A stretch of DNA of 64,000 nucleotides from Bacteroidota bacterium. GTDB lineage: Bacteria > Bacteroidota > Ignavibacteria > SZUA-365. The notes below the pieces were generated by a model. It saw nothing but the letters and a program-made list of their open reading frames with translations, had not been told where the DNA came from and searched no databases. A program made the translations under genes and the position numbers. The stretch is taken from contig JAEYUG010000036.1 of assembly GCA_023432805.1 (NCBI GenBank), forward strand, positions 42,941 to 106,940, read 5' to 3'. Positions 44,034 through 51,825 of the stretch are shown piece after piece. The stretch's first letter is position 1, and every line of letters begins with the position of its first letter.

Positions 44034-44501
44034 ATGGCTGATCTCGGCAACAAGGCCCCCGATTTTTCACTCGTCGACACCACACGCACCGTGAAGTCGC
44101 TCGCCGACTTCACAGGAAAGAAGACGGTCCTCGCATTCTTCCCGGCCGCGTTCACAGGCCCATGCACGAATGAAATGTGTGCATTCCGCGATTCGATGGC
44201 CGAATTGAACGGTCTCGATGCGCACGTCGTCGGCATCAGTGTCGACGGTCCCTTTGCCAACGCGGAATTCGCCGCGAAAAACAAACTCGACTTTCCCTTG
44301 CTTTCAGACTACAAGCTGGAAGTGGTCAATGCATACGGCGTTGTCCTTGAGAACTTCGCCGGCCTTGAAGGGTATACGACGGCCCAGCGCGCAGTGTTCG
44401 TCCTCGATGCCGATGGTGTGATCCGCTACAAGTGGGTTGCCGAATCGCCCGGCATCGAACCCGACTACACCGACGTGAAGGCCGCCCTCGGCTCGTTCTG
44501 A
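44034..44501 (+). CDS. Peroxiredoxin, AhpE/BCP-like
   Basis: 155 residues from MADLGNKAPDFSLVD (AGGAG 7 nt upstream). The peroxidatic Cys is in FPAAFTGPCTNEMC, with the PxxxTxxC motif; a second Cys four residues later could be resolving. The region AVFVLDADGVIRYKWV is standard. It reduces hydrogen or organic peroxides. Likely reductant unknown. It ends 7 bp before a long hairpin. Confidence 0.92.
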   Translation: MADLGNKAPDFSLVDTTRTVKSLADFTGKKTVLAFFPAAFTGPCTNEMCAFRDSMAELNGLDAHVVGISVDGPFANAEFAAKNKLDFPLLSDYKLEVVNAYGVVLENFAGLEGYTTAQRAVFVLDADGVIRYKWVAESPGIEPDYTDVKAALGSF

Positions 44502-44508
44502 TGTTCGT

Positions 44509-44546
44509 CCGTCCTGTCCGGTGCGAGATTGCATCGGACAGGACGG
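44509..44546 (+). terminator. Long hairpin after the peroxiredoxin gene
   Basis: Arms CCGTCCTGTCCG (44509-44520) and CGGACAGGACGG (44535-44546) pair perfectly over 12 bp; four more inner pairs (one G-T) leave a 6-nt loop. There is no T tract. It sits between two peroxiredoxin genes. Confidence 0.6.
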
Positions 44547-44582
44547 TCATCCATTCCCTACCGTACATTCCGGATCCCGCAC

Positions 44583-45047
44583 ATGCTCACCGTTGGTTCC
44601 CCAGCGCCTGCATTCACATTGCCGAATGCCCAGGGCCATCCCGTCTCCTTGTCCGATCATCTCGGGTCGATTGTCGTCCTGTACTTCTATCCGAAAGACA
44701 GCACCCCCGGATGCACAACCGAGGCCTGCGATTTCCGCGACAACTTCGCGCGTCTGACCGCTGCGGGAGCAGTGGTGCTCGGGGTGAGCGCCGACAGTGC
44801 CGCATCCCATACGAAGTTTGCCGCCAGGTATGACCTACCCTTCGATCTGCTCACCGATGCGACCTACGATACCATGAAGCACTATGGGGTCTGGAGGGAA
44901 AAGAGCCTGTACGGTCGCAGCTTTCTCGGTATCGTTCGCACCACTGTCGTCATCGATCGCGAAGGGCGCGTCGCGCATGTGTTCGACAAGGTGAAGGTCA
45001 AGGGACATGTCGACGCAGTGCTCGCAATCGTCACTTCGCTCTCTTGA
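44583..45047 (+). CDS. bcp: Bacterioferritin comigratory protein-type peroxiredoxin
   Basis: 154 residues from MLTVGSPAPAFTLPNAQGH. Catalytic motif YPKDSTPGCTTEACDFRDNF with the peroxidatic Cys in GCTTEAC, and the thioredoxin-fold tail RTTVVIDREGRVAHVF. This is the PrxQ/BCP subfamily. It lies only 13 bp upstream of the pterin genes and could be their first transcript member. Confidence 0.95.
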   Translation: MLTVGSPAPAFTLPNAQGHPVSLSDHLGSIVVLYFYPKDSTPGCTTEACDFRDNFARLTAAGAVVLGVSADSAASHTKFAARYDLPFDLLTDATYDTMKHYGVWREKSLYGRSFLGIVRTTVVIDREGRVAHVFDKVKVKGHVDAVLAIVTSLS

Positions 45048-45060
45048 CACGGAATCCCTG

Positions 45061-45471
45061 ATGGTCTACGTCACTCGTACGGAACATTTTTCCGCCGCAC
45101 ATCGGTTGCACAATCCGGCATGGCCGGAGGCGCGCAATGAAGGCGTGTTCGGCAAGTGCAACAATCCCTCGGGACACGGTCACAACTACGTGCTCGAAGT
45201 GACTGTCGGCGGCGAAGTCGATCCCGACACGGGCTACGTCATCGATCTGAAGGTGCTCAAGGATGTGATTCGTCGGGAAGTGATTCAGCATGTGGATCAC
45301 AGGAATCTGAACACCGACGTGCCATTCATGCGCGGTGTGATACCAACGGCCGAGAACATCGCCATCGCCATCTGGAAGCAGCTCGAACCAGCACTGCCGT
45401 CGGGCAGGCTCATCAAGGTGCTGCTCCGTGAAACTGTCAACAATGTGGTCGAATACAGAGGTGAGCAATGA
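45061..45471 (+). CDS. 6-pyruvoyltetrahydropterin synthase (biopterin-type)
   Basis: 136 residues. Zinc ligands are H14 (SAAHRLHNP) and the HxH of SGHGHNY (H39, H41); the catalytic Cys33 lies in KCNNPSGHGHNY. The spacing C-x5-HGH and the phrase CNNP(S/N)GHGHNY match eukaryotic-type PTPS, while E. coli QueD has the shorter C-x3-HGH. Later DHRNLN and TAENIAIAIWKQLE complete the family pattern, and the C-terminal RETVNNVVEYRGE resembles animal PTPS. It would convert dihydroneopterin triphosphate to 6-pyruvoyltetrahydropterin. Its stop overlaps folE (ATGA). QueD-type function remains possible. Confidence 0.88.
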   Translation: MVYVTRTEHFSAAHRLHNPAWPEARNEGVFGKCNNPSGHGHNYVLEVTVGGEVDPDTGYVIDLKVLKDVIRREVIQHVDHRNLNTDVPFMRGVIPTAENIAIAIWKQLEPALPSGRLIKVLLRETVNNVVEYRGEQ

Positions 45472-46085
45472 ATTCCATTGATCATGACGGGACTGATGTC
45501 GTCGCAGAGCAGGGCGCAGCCCGCATCGAACGCATGGAGCATCTGGTGTCGTCTCTTCTGCATGAGCTCGGCGAGGATCCCGCACGAGAGGGACTCGTCA
45601 AGACGCCGCATCGCGTCGCGAAGGCCTATCGCTTCCTGACCGACGGATACGCACGGGATATCGACGCCGTGCTCAACGGAGCGATCTTCCAGGAGGACTA
45701 CAACGAGATGGTCATCGTCAAGGATATCGACTTCTACTCCTTGTGCGAACATCATCTGCTGCCGTTCTTCGGCAAATGCCATGTCGCCTACATTCCCAAT
45801 GGGAGGATTGTCGGGTTGAGCAAGCTTCCGCGTGTGGTCGACGTCTTTGCACGCCGGTTGCAGGTACAGGAGCGCATGACGCAGGAGATTGCCGAGGCCC
45901 TGCAGCGCGCGTTGAATCCTCTTGGAGTGGCTGTCGTGTGCGAGGCCAGCCACATGTGCATGATGATGCGCGGCGTCCAGAAGCAGAACTCGGTCACAAC
46001 AACCAGCGCCATGCTCGGAGAATTCAGCGTCAAACCCGCCACGCGCGAGGAGTTTCTCAAACTCATCACCTCGAAACTGTCATGA
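45468..46085 (+). CDS. folE: GTP cyclohydrolase I
   Basis: 205 residues. Zinc-site and catalytic sequences: SLCEHHLLPFFGKCHVAYIPNGRIVGLSK and VVCEASHMCMMMRGVQKQNSVTTTSAMLG, with RLQVQERMTQEIAEAL between them. It produces dihydroneopterin triphosphate from GTP, the shared precursor of folate and biopterin, and the direct substrate of the upstream PTPS. It overlaps both neighbours by 4 nt (ATGA at each end), a strong sign of one translational unit. Confidence 0.96.
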   Translation: MNSIDHDGTDVVAEQGAARIERMEHLVSSLLHELGEDPAREGLVKTPHRVAKAYRFLTDGYARDIDAVLNGAIFQEDYNEMVIVKDIDFYSLCEHHLLPFFGKCHVAYIPNGRIVGLSKLPRVVDVFARRLQVQERMTQEIAEALQRALNPLGVAVVCEASHMCMMMRGVQKQNSVTTTSAMLGEFSVKPATREEFLKLITSKLS

Positions 46086-46804
46086 GTAAGACGCAGCAGC
46101 GTGGGATTGCATGGGTCACGGGAGCATCACGCGGGATCGGTCGCGCCATCGCCCGCGCACTCGCCGCGCAGGGATACGGCGTCGTAGCCTCGTCGCGCGA
46201 CGTACAGGCCTGTGCGCCACTGGTGGAGGAGGCGCGCGCGCTGGGCTGGACGATGCACGCCGTGGCGTGCGATGTGCGCAGCGAAGCATCGGTGCGTGAG
46301 GCGCACGCATGGATCACTGCACACGTCGGTGTGGTGTCGGTGCTTGTCAACAATGCAGGGGTTACGCGCTTCACCTCGTTCGAGACATCCGCGCTCGCGG
46401 ATTTCGACGAGCTGATCGCCGTGAATCTCCGCGGACCCTTCATCTGCACGAAGGCTGTGCTGCCGGCCATGAAGCAGCAGCGCAGTGGTGCGATCGTGAT
46501 GATCAATTCAATGGCTGCTCGCGAGGTGTTTCGTGACAGTGCGATGTATAGCGCGACGAAGGCGGGACTCAAGCTCATGACCGACTGTCTGCGTCTGGAG
46601 GTGCGATCGTCGGGAATCCGCGTGCTCGGCGTGTATCCTGGTGCGACGCACACCGATATCTGGCCGGAGCGCGTGCGTGAGAAGCGCGGATCGGCGATGA
46701 TGCCTCCCGATCGCATCGGAGACGCCGTCGCCTCCCTGCTCGTCGTGCCTGAGGATACCATGATCGAAGATGTGTTCATGCAGCCGATCGGCGGTCCCCT
46801 GTGA
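46082..46804 (+). CDS. Short-chain dehydrogenase, candidate sepiapterin-reductase-like enzyme
   Basis: 240 residues. NAD(P) site TGASRGIGRAIARAL, VLVNNAGVTRF, catalytic Ser in INSMAA and YSATKAG with Tyr and Lys four residues apart. The family alone does not fix the substrate. The context (ATGA overlap with folE and PTPS upstream) suggests reduction of 6-pyruvoyltetrahydropterin, as sepiapterin reductase does, which would make the set a tetrahydrobiopterin pathway. It could also be a FabG-like reductase used by the downstream terpenoid gene. Confidence 0.85.
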   Translation: MSKTQQRGIAWVTGASRGIGRAIARALAAQGYGVVASSRDVQACAPLVEEARALGWTMHAVACDVRSEASVREAHAWITAHVGVVSVLVNNAGVTRFTSFETSALADFDELIAVNLRGPFICTKAVLPAMKQQRSGAIVMINSMAAREVFRDSAMYSATKAGLKLMTDCLRLEVRSSGIRVLGVYPGATHTDIWPERVREKRGSAMMPPDRIGDAVASLLVVPEDTMIEDVFMQPIGGPL

Positions 46805-47802
46805 GCATGGCCTCCACCATTGATACACAAGCTGTGGCTGCGATGAATACTGCACCACCTATTCGGGATCGTGCAGTGCGCGAGTCCTACGCCTATTGCA
46901 GGCGCATCACGCGTACACACGCGAAGACATTCTTCATCGCCTCGCACTTTCTTCCCGCGCCCAAGCGCGACGGGTGCTATGCCGTGTACGCCTTCTGCAG
47001 GTATATGGACGACATCGCCGATCGGATCATGAGCGGTGAGAACGCGCAGCAGGCGCGCATGCAGCAACTCGACCTGTGGGAGCAGGATCTGCGAGCCGCC
47101 ATCGAAGGGGAACGTCGTGATCATCCCGTGCTGCGTGCATGGTCCGACACCGTGCGCCGCTATCACATCCCCTGGGAGTACGCCAAGACCCTTATCGACG
47201 GTGTCCGATCCGATCTCACATTCACTGGCATCGACACCTTCGAGGAGCTCGAGAAGTACTGCTACGCGGTTGCCTCCGTCGTCGGTCTGATGACGACCTG
47301 CATCTTCGAGTATGATCGTCCCGAAGCACTCAGTCATGCACGGGATCTCGGCACCGCCATGCAGCTGACCAACATTCTTCGCGATGTTGGCGAGGATTCG
47401 CGCAACGGTCGCATCTACATTCCCGCCGAGGATCTTGCAGCGTTTGATCTGACCGAAGACGACATCCACGCGGGAAGGATCGACACGCGTTTTCGCTCCA
47501 TGATGCGCTACCAGATTCAGCGCGCCCGCTCCTTCTATGCACGGGCTGATCAGGGCATCCCCATGCTGCATCCCGACAGCCGGCTCACGGTCCATCTGAT
47601 GAGCAGCAATTACCGGCGCATTCTCAACGCGATCGAACACAACGACTACGATGTGTTCACGCGACGCGCGCACCTCTCCTTCGCCGCGAAGGCCGCGATC
47701 ATTCCCCAGCTCGCGCTGAAAATGGCGACGCGCCGATTGTCATCACTGATCTCGGCGCGTCGTGCGGAGCCTTTTCGCTCGATGAACATGTCTCGAATCT
47801 GA
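46801..47802 (+). CDS. crtB: Phytoene/squalene synthase family protein
   Basis: 333 residues from a GTG that overlaps the SDR stop (GTGA); ATG 46807 is an alternative. Both Asp-rich motifs of head-to-head prenyl synthases are present: YMDDIADRI and ILRDVGEDSRNGRIYIP, plus YAFCRYMDD, YCYAVASVVG and LGTAMQLTNILRDVGED. It joins two GGPP (carotenoids) or FPP (squalene/hopanoid) molecules. No other crt or hpn genes are in the window, so the product is open. Its coupling to pterin genes is unusual. Confidence 0.9.
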   Translation: MSMASTIDTQAVAAMNTAPPIRDRAVRESYAYCRRITRTHAKTFFIASHFLPAPKRDGCYAVYAFCRYMDDIADRIMSGENAQQARMQQLDLWEQDLRAAIEGERRDHPVLRAWSDTVRRYHIPWEYAKTLIDGVRSDLTFTGIDTFEELEKYCYAVASVVGLMTTCIFEYDRPEALSHARDLGTAMQLTNILRDVGEDSRNGRIYIPAEDLAAFDLTEDDIHAGRIDTRFRSMMRYQIQRARSFYARADQGIPMLHPDSRLTVHLMSSNYRRILNAIEHNDYDVFTRRAHLSFAAKAAIIPQLALKMATRRLSSLISARRAEPFRSMNMSRI

Positions 47803-47853
47803 ACGTACGTCCGTCTGCGGGAGCTTCCCGGACAGTGCCCGGCAACGGGATGA

Positions 47854-48333
47854 TCAGTCGCGACCTTTGCGCTGCCGTCCCCCGCGCATCTCCTCCTTCA
47901 TGCCTCTTCGAAACCGCTGACCTCGTTCCTCGCGGAGTTCCTTCCACTTCTTCTGTTGCTCGGGCGTGAGCACCTGCATCACCTTCTGATCGCCGTCGAA
48001 CATGAGCATGCGCTGGTTCACTTGCAGATCCGCGATCTCCCGCGCAAGACGCTCGACATCGGCGCGTACGGGTTTGTCGGAGGCCATGATGGCACGCAGG
48101 TCGATGCGCTTCTTTTGAATCGAGCTCCGCAGGTCGATCATTGATTTCTGCGACTCCCTGCGGATGTCGCCCAGCGACTGCACCTGGGTATCGGTCAACT
48201 GCATCGTTGCGCGGAGCTCGCGCAGCGGGAGCTCGCGCCGGCCGGCGCCGGGTCCGTCGTCACCGGGTTGCGCGAATCCGCGCGTCGTACTGCAAAGCAA
48301 CAGTAAAGCCAGGGATGCGAGAAGTGTTTTCAT
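47854..48333 (-). CDS. Spy/CpxP-like periplasmic protein
   Basis: 159 residues from MKTLLASLALLLLCSTTRGFAQ (signal peptide; AGGA 8 nt before the ATG; an upstream ATG at 48351 would add six residues). The mature protein is nearly all helix with LTxxQ-type motifs (MQLTDTQVQSLGDI, LTPEQQKKWKELREER) and a very basic Arg/Gly C-terminal tail. Family members are ATP-independent chaperones or metal/stress sensors of the periplasm. It is convergent with crtB and divergent from the next gene. Confidence 0.82.
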   Translation of the reverse strand: MKTLLASLALLLLCSTTRGFAQPGDDGPGAGRRELPLRELRATMQLTDTQVQSLGDIRRESQKSMIDLRSSIQKKRIDLRAIMASDKPVRADVERLAREIADLQVNQRMLMFDGDQKVMQVLTPEQQKKWKELREERGQRFRRGMKEEMRGGRQRKGRD

Positions 48334-48392
48334 GGTGGGATTCCTTTTCATGATATTGCACGCGTGTCTGCATGTAGGACACCACATTCCGC

Positions 48393-48941
48393 ATGACGTT
48401 TAATTCCCGTACCGATCCGCCCCCCTCTCCGCAGCACCCTGCGGAAGCGTCCGCTGGCCGCGGCACCCATGCATTCGGCCGCGTCGCGCTTGTCGTCGGC
48501 ATCCTCAGCGGACTTCTCATCGCATGGCGTCTCGTCTTCACACCCGTCTCCGCGCGCGTGGTGTGCGATCCCGCCTGGCTGGCACCCGACGGGGCATCGC
48601 AGTGCGTACTGCGCGTCGAGGTGGTCAATCGCATCGGTACCGCCATCCCATGGGTGCATCCGCCACTGCGATGCGAAGTGCTCGAGGGAGCCGGACTCGT
48701 CACGCTCGCCTACGATGGAGATTCCACGTCCGTGACCCTGACGGCAGGTACGCACGCCGGCACTGTCGAGTTGAAGGTGTGGGCCGAGGCATGGCCGCTT
48801 CCGATGGGATGCAGCGTCGTGCTCGAACAACCAATGGCGATGGCGACGCCCGCCATCCCCGCGCATCAGACGGTCGATGCAGACGGCAGCATCCCACGAA
48901 CCATGTATCCGTTCTCACGATCAGAAGAGGAGCAGTCATGA
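48393..48941 (+). CDS. Membrane-anchored hypothetical protein coupled to asparaginase
   Basis: 182 residues with one hydrophobic helix (VALVVGILSGLLIAWRLVF, ~residues 30-48) after a Pro/His-rich cytoplasmic start. The extracytoplasmic part looks like a single Ig-like beta-sandwich (CVLRVEVVNRIGTAIPWVHPPLRCEV, VTLTAGTHAGTVELKVW) with three or four Cys. I do not recognise the family. Its stop overlaps the asparaginase start (ATGA). Confidence 0.65.
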   Translation: MTFNSRTDPPPSPQHPAEASAGRGTHAFGRVALVVGILSGLLIAWRLVFTPVSARVVCDPAWLAPDGASQCVLRVEVVNRIGTAIPWVHPPLRCEVLEGAGLVTLAYDGDSTSVTLTAGTHAGTVELKVWAEAWPLPMGCSVVLEQPMAMATPAIPAHQTVDADGSIPRTMYPFSRSEEEQS

Positions 48942-49921
48942 CGACAGCACAGCGACCCCGCATCGCAATGGTGTTCACCGGCGGCACGATTTCGATGCGT
49001 CTTGATCCGGAGGCGGGGGGGGCGGTGCCGTCGCTGAGCGGTTCGCAGATTCTCGATCGCATGGAGAGCGTGCGCGGACTGGCCGACCTGGAACTGACCG
49101 AGTACGGACAGTACCCAGGTCCGCATGTCACACCGGAGATGATGTTCGAGATCGCCACGATCACTGCGCGCGCGTGTGCGGATCCCGCGATCGACGGAGT
49201 GATCATCACGCACGGCACCGACACGCTCGAGGAGACGGCGTATTTTCTCGATCTCGCGCTGGACACGCTCAAACCTGTGATCGTGATCGGATCGATGAAT
49301 CATACGGACGATCCGGATTGGGACGGTCCCGTGAACGTGCGTGATGCGATTCTGACGATCGCCTCGGGGCAGTTCCAGGGGCTCGGCGTGATGACCTGCC
49401 TCGGGGGGGAGATCAACGCGGCGTCGGAAGTGACCAAGACGCATACGCTGCAGCGCGACACGTTCATGAGCTTTGATTTCGGACCACTCGGTCGGATATT
49501 CGAGGGCCGTCCGGTGTTTCTGCGGCGCCCGTACATGCATGAACATCTCGGTCTGCATCATCCCGCGGAGCCGGTGCATCTGCTCAAATGCTATGCGGGT
49601 ATGCCGGAGGATCCCTTCCGCACGTGCAAGGGAAGAGTGCGCGGTCTGGTTGTCGAGGCGATGGGCACGGGCAATGTCCCCCCGCGCGCCTTCGACGGGA
49701 TTGTGGAGCTGGTGGGGGAGGGGATTCCCGTGGTGCTTGTGTCACGCTGTCCCCGCGGCATGACCGACGATGTGTACGGCTATTACGGTGCCGGACGCAC
49801 GTTGCACGCGAATGGCGTCGTGTTCGCCAGATACCTCAACGGCCAGAAGGCGCGCATCAAGCTGATGCTCGCACTCGCGGCAGGAAAGCGTGGGGAAACG
49901 TTGCGGGAATGTTTCGAGTAG
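48938..49921 (+). CDS. ansA: L-asparaginase, type I (cytoplasmic-like)
   Basis: 327 residues from MTTAQRPRIAMVFTGGTISM (GAGGAG 7 nt upstream). The first catalytic Thr is in VFTGGTIS and the second Thr/Asp pair in ITHGTDTLEETAYFL; VIGSMNH, GPVNVRDAI and GGEINAASEVTKTHTLQRDTF follow the family pattern. There is no signal peptide, so it is cytoplasmic. It hydrolyses asparagine to aspartate and ammonia. It is the only clear partner of the membrane protein upstream. Confidence 0.94.
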   Translation: MTTAQRPRIAMVFTGGTISMRLDPEAGGAVPSLSGSQILDRMESVRGLADLELTEYGQYPGPHVTPEMMFEIATITARACADPAIDGVIITHGTDTLEETAYFLDLALDTLKPVIVIGSMNHTDDPDWDGPVNVRDAILTIASGQFQGLGVMTCLGGEINAASEVTKTHTLQRDTFMSFDFGPLGRIFEGRPVFLRRPYMHEHLGLHHPAEPVHLLKCYAGMPEDPFRTCKGRVRGLVVEAMGTGNVPPRAFDGIVELVGEGIPVVLVSRCPRGMTDDVYGYYGAGRTLHANGVVFARYLNGQKARIKLMLALAAGKRGETLRECFE

Positions 49922-49943
49922 GGAGGCGGGACCAGCAGCAGAC

Positions 49944-50849
49944 TTAGAAGCTGCAGCGGCGGTAGGTTTCCGCGCGGACGTTGTCGACCTGCATCAGGCG
50001 CGTCATCAATGCGGCCTTGCCACCAAAGCCGTCGAGCACGGTACAGAATTCGCTGGACTTCGATTCCATCCACATGGTCAGGAGGATGGATCGCGTATTG
50101 ATGCGCTGCAGAATGTCGGCGATGTCGCTGAGTCCGCGTGCGATGCTCTTCTGCGCCTCGTCCTTTTCCGTGACGAGGAAGTCGATCCCCTCGTAATAGT
50201 ACCAGTAGAGCGATGAACGGAAGGGTTCGTAGTTCGCGTTCCGAAATTCCGTGACAAGGTTCATGCGACTGAAGGAGTTCTGTGCGCCGACCCATTCGCC
50301 CGCGCGGTCGGTCGACTGCGCGCGCTGGCCGATGGTCGCTGCGCGCTGATACCACGGTGTACCCTGTAGAGGTTCCATGCTGTCGAAATCCATCCCTATC
50401 ACGACGTACATGTAGAAGTCGAGCAGACTGGTCAGGTCGTTGAACTGAAATTGGTCGTGGTAGAACGGCTGTCCCTGTTGATAGCGGAACGACCACTTCG
50501 GGTCGAGAAAGCGGCTGATCAGCGACGTCTTTTCGGTGGGACGCCCATCTTCGTACACACGGCGCTGGCTCACGACCACGATCTGTGCGGAGAAGTCGCC
50601 CGAAGGAGATCCGGAGAGGAAATTGATGCTGACCGTCACGGGGATGCGGTCACCGTTGAAGTCCACATCCGTCCATCGGAAGTCGTTGATGTATTGTTCC
50701 ACCTTTTGCTTGAAATCTGATAGGTATTCCTTGAGCGCAGGGGTTAATTGGTCTGTTAATACTTCGACCGATGCCTGGATCTCCTGTGCACGAACGGGCG
50801 AGGTCGTGGCGATCAGGATCACTGCGACGATGACAAGGAATGATTTCAT
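49944..50849 (-). CDS. porD: Type IX secretion system protein PorD (DUF4835)
   Basis: 301 residues from MKSFLVIVAVILIATTSPVRAQ. The mature part follows the DUF4835/PorD pattern: QKVEQYINDFRWTDVDF, IPVTVSINFLSGSPSGDFSAQIVVVSQRRVYEDG, SLLDFYMYVVIGMDFDSMEPLQGTPWYQRAATIGQRAQ, EPFRSSLYWYYYEGIDFL and INTRSILLTMWMESKSSEFCTVLDGFGG. This family co-occurs with T9SS genes in Bacteroidetes and its loss affects secretion there. It fits the three T9SS cargo proteins in this window. It is divergent from a PorV/PorQ-like barrel 16 bp away. Confidence 0.88.
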   Translation of the reverse strand: MKSFLVIVAVILIATTSPVRAQEIQASVEVLTDQLTPALKEYLSDFKQKVEQYINDFRWTDVDFNGDRIPVTVSINFLSGSPSGDFSAQIVVVSQRRVYEDGRPTEKTSLISRFLDPKWSFRYQQGQPFYHDQFQFNDLTSLLDFYMYVVIGMDFDSMEPLQGTPWYQRAATIGQRAQSTDRAGEWVGAQNSFSRMNLVTEFRNANYEPFRSSLYWYYYEGIDFLVTEKDEAQKSIARGLSDIADILQRINTRSILLTMWMESKSSEFCTVLDGFGGKAALMTRLMQVDNVRAETYRRCSF

Positions 50850-50865
50850 GAAGGCAGGCAGATCG

Positions 50866-51738
50866 GTGTGGGAAAGCTGTGAGGAAAGGAAAATAGGAAA
50901 TGCACATGCCTGCGGCAAGGCATGGTTCCATCTGCTTCTGTGCGCGCTTCTTTATGCGGCGAATGCTGCATGGGCGACCGAACCAGGCCGCATGCGCCAT
51001 GGCGCGCGGATGCTTGCGCTCTCGCAAGCGGGCACCGCGCTGCCCGCGGATGCCTGGGCAGCTGCATCGAATCCCGCACTGCTCGCACGGCAGGGATTGA
51101 CAACAGCGGTGATGTGGAGTCCCGCGCCCTTCGGATTGCGCGAGCTTTCGCATGCTGCGGCTGTGGTCACACATGATGCGTCGGCCTTCTCCTGGTCTGC
51201 ACTTGTGCAGAGCAGCGGCTTTGCGCTGTATCGGGAAACGGAGGCTGCATTCGCATGTGCGATGACGATGGGTGGACGCATGCATGTGGGCACGACGATA
51301 GGATGGAGGGATGTGGCCATTCAGGGGTACGGGAGTGCCGGGGTGCTGCTCGTCGATCTTGGAGCGGCCATGGAGGTTTCCGATGGATGGGTCGTGGCGA
51401 CAGTGGTGGGCGCGGTGAACCGGCCAACGATCGGGCGTTCGCGCGAACGTCTGCCGATCACGTTTTCCCTCGGTTCCTCGATGCAGGTCACGTCGCACCT
51501 GCTGCTTGTCGCCGATGCATGGAAGGATCTGCGGCATGCGGTGCAGTTGCGGTTCGGTGTCGAGTACATTCCGTTGGAGCAGTTGCGGTTGCGGGCAGGG
51601 AGCGCGACCGAGCCGGGACGCTTCAGCGCGGGTATCGGGACGATGATCGAGGGGATTGCCGCTGACTATGCGGTGGTCACGCACAGCGATCTCGGATTGA
51701 CGCACATACTCTCTGTGGCCGTTGCCATTCTCCGCTGA
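50866..51738 (+). CDS. PorV/PorQ-like outer-membrane beta-barrel protein
   Basis: 290 residues from GTG 50866; no ATG start gives a signal peptide and the start is uncertain. A hydrophobic stretch (HLLLCALLYAANAAWA) serves as signal peptide. The first mature segment (MLALSQAGTALPADAWAAASNPALLARQG) resembles the conserved N-terminal plug of PorV/PorQ/UPF0164 proteins (GxAxAxxDxxxxxxNPA). Amphipathic strands with Gly and aromatic residues follow, ending LTHILSVAVAI. With PorD next door, a T9SS role (PorQ or a PorV paralogue) is inferred. Confidence 0.65.
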   Translation: MWESCEERKIGNAHACGKAWFHLLLCALLYAANAAWATEPGRMRHGARMLALSQAGTALPADAWAAASNPALLARQGLTTAVMWSPAPFGLRELSHAAAVVTHDASAFSWSALVQSSGFALYRETEAAFACAMTMGGRMHVGTTIGWRDVAIQGYGSAGVLLVDLGAAMEVSDGWVVATVVGAVNRPTIGRSRERLPITFSLGSSMQVTSHLLLVADAWKDLRHAVQLRFGVEYIPLEQLRLRAGSATEPGRFSAGIGTMIEGIAADYAVVTHSDLGLTHILSVAVAILR

Positions 51739-51825
51739 GGAAGCGAGATTGCAGTGCTGTGCCTTTCTGTGCACGGGTTCCCGGTAGACGCACCGGTTCA
51801 CTTCGCCATTTCCGAGGAGATCACG

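Noticed and set aside
45061..45471. QueD (queuosine) assignment for the PTPS gene
   Set aside because: The C-x5-HGH spacing and C-terminal phrases match biopterin-type PTPS, and folE plus an SDR are coupled to it; QueD function is kept only as an alternative.
46066..47673. A 535-codon minus-strand open frame opposite SDR and crtB
   Set aside because: It is antisense to well-supported genes and has Arg/His/Ser-rich composition without any family motif; high-GC shadow.
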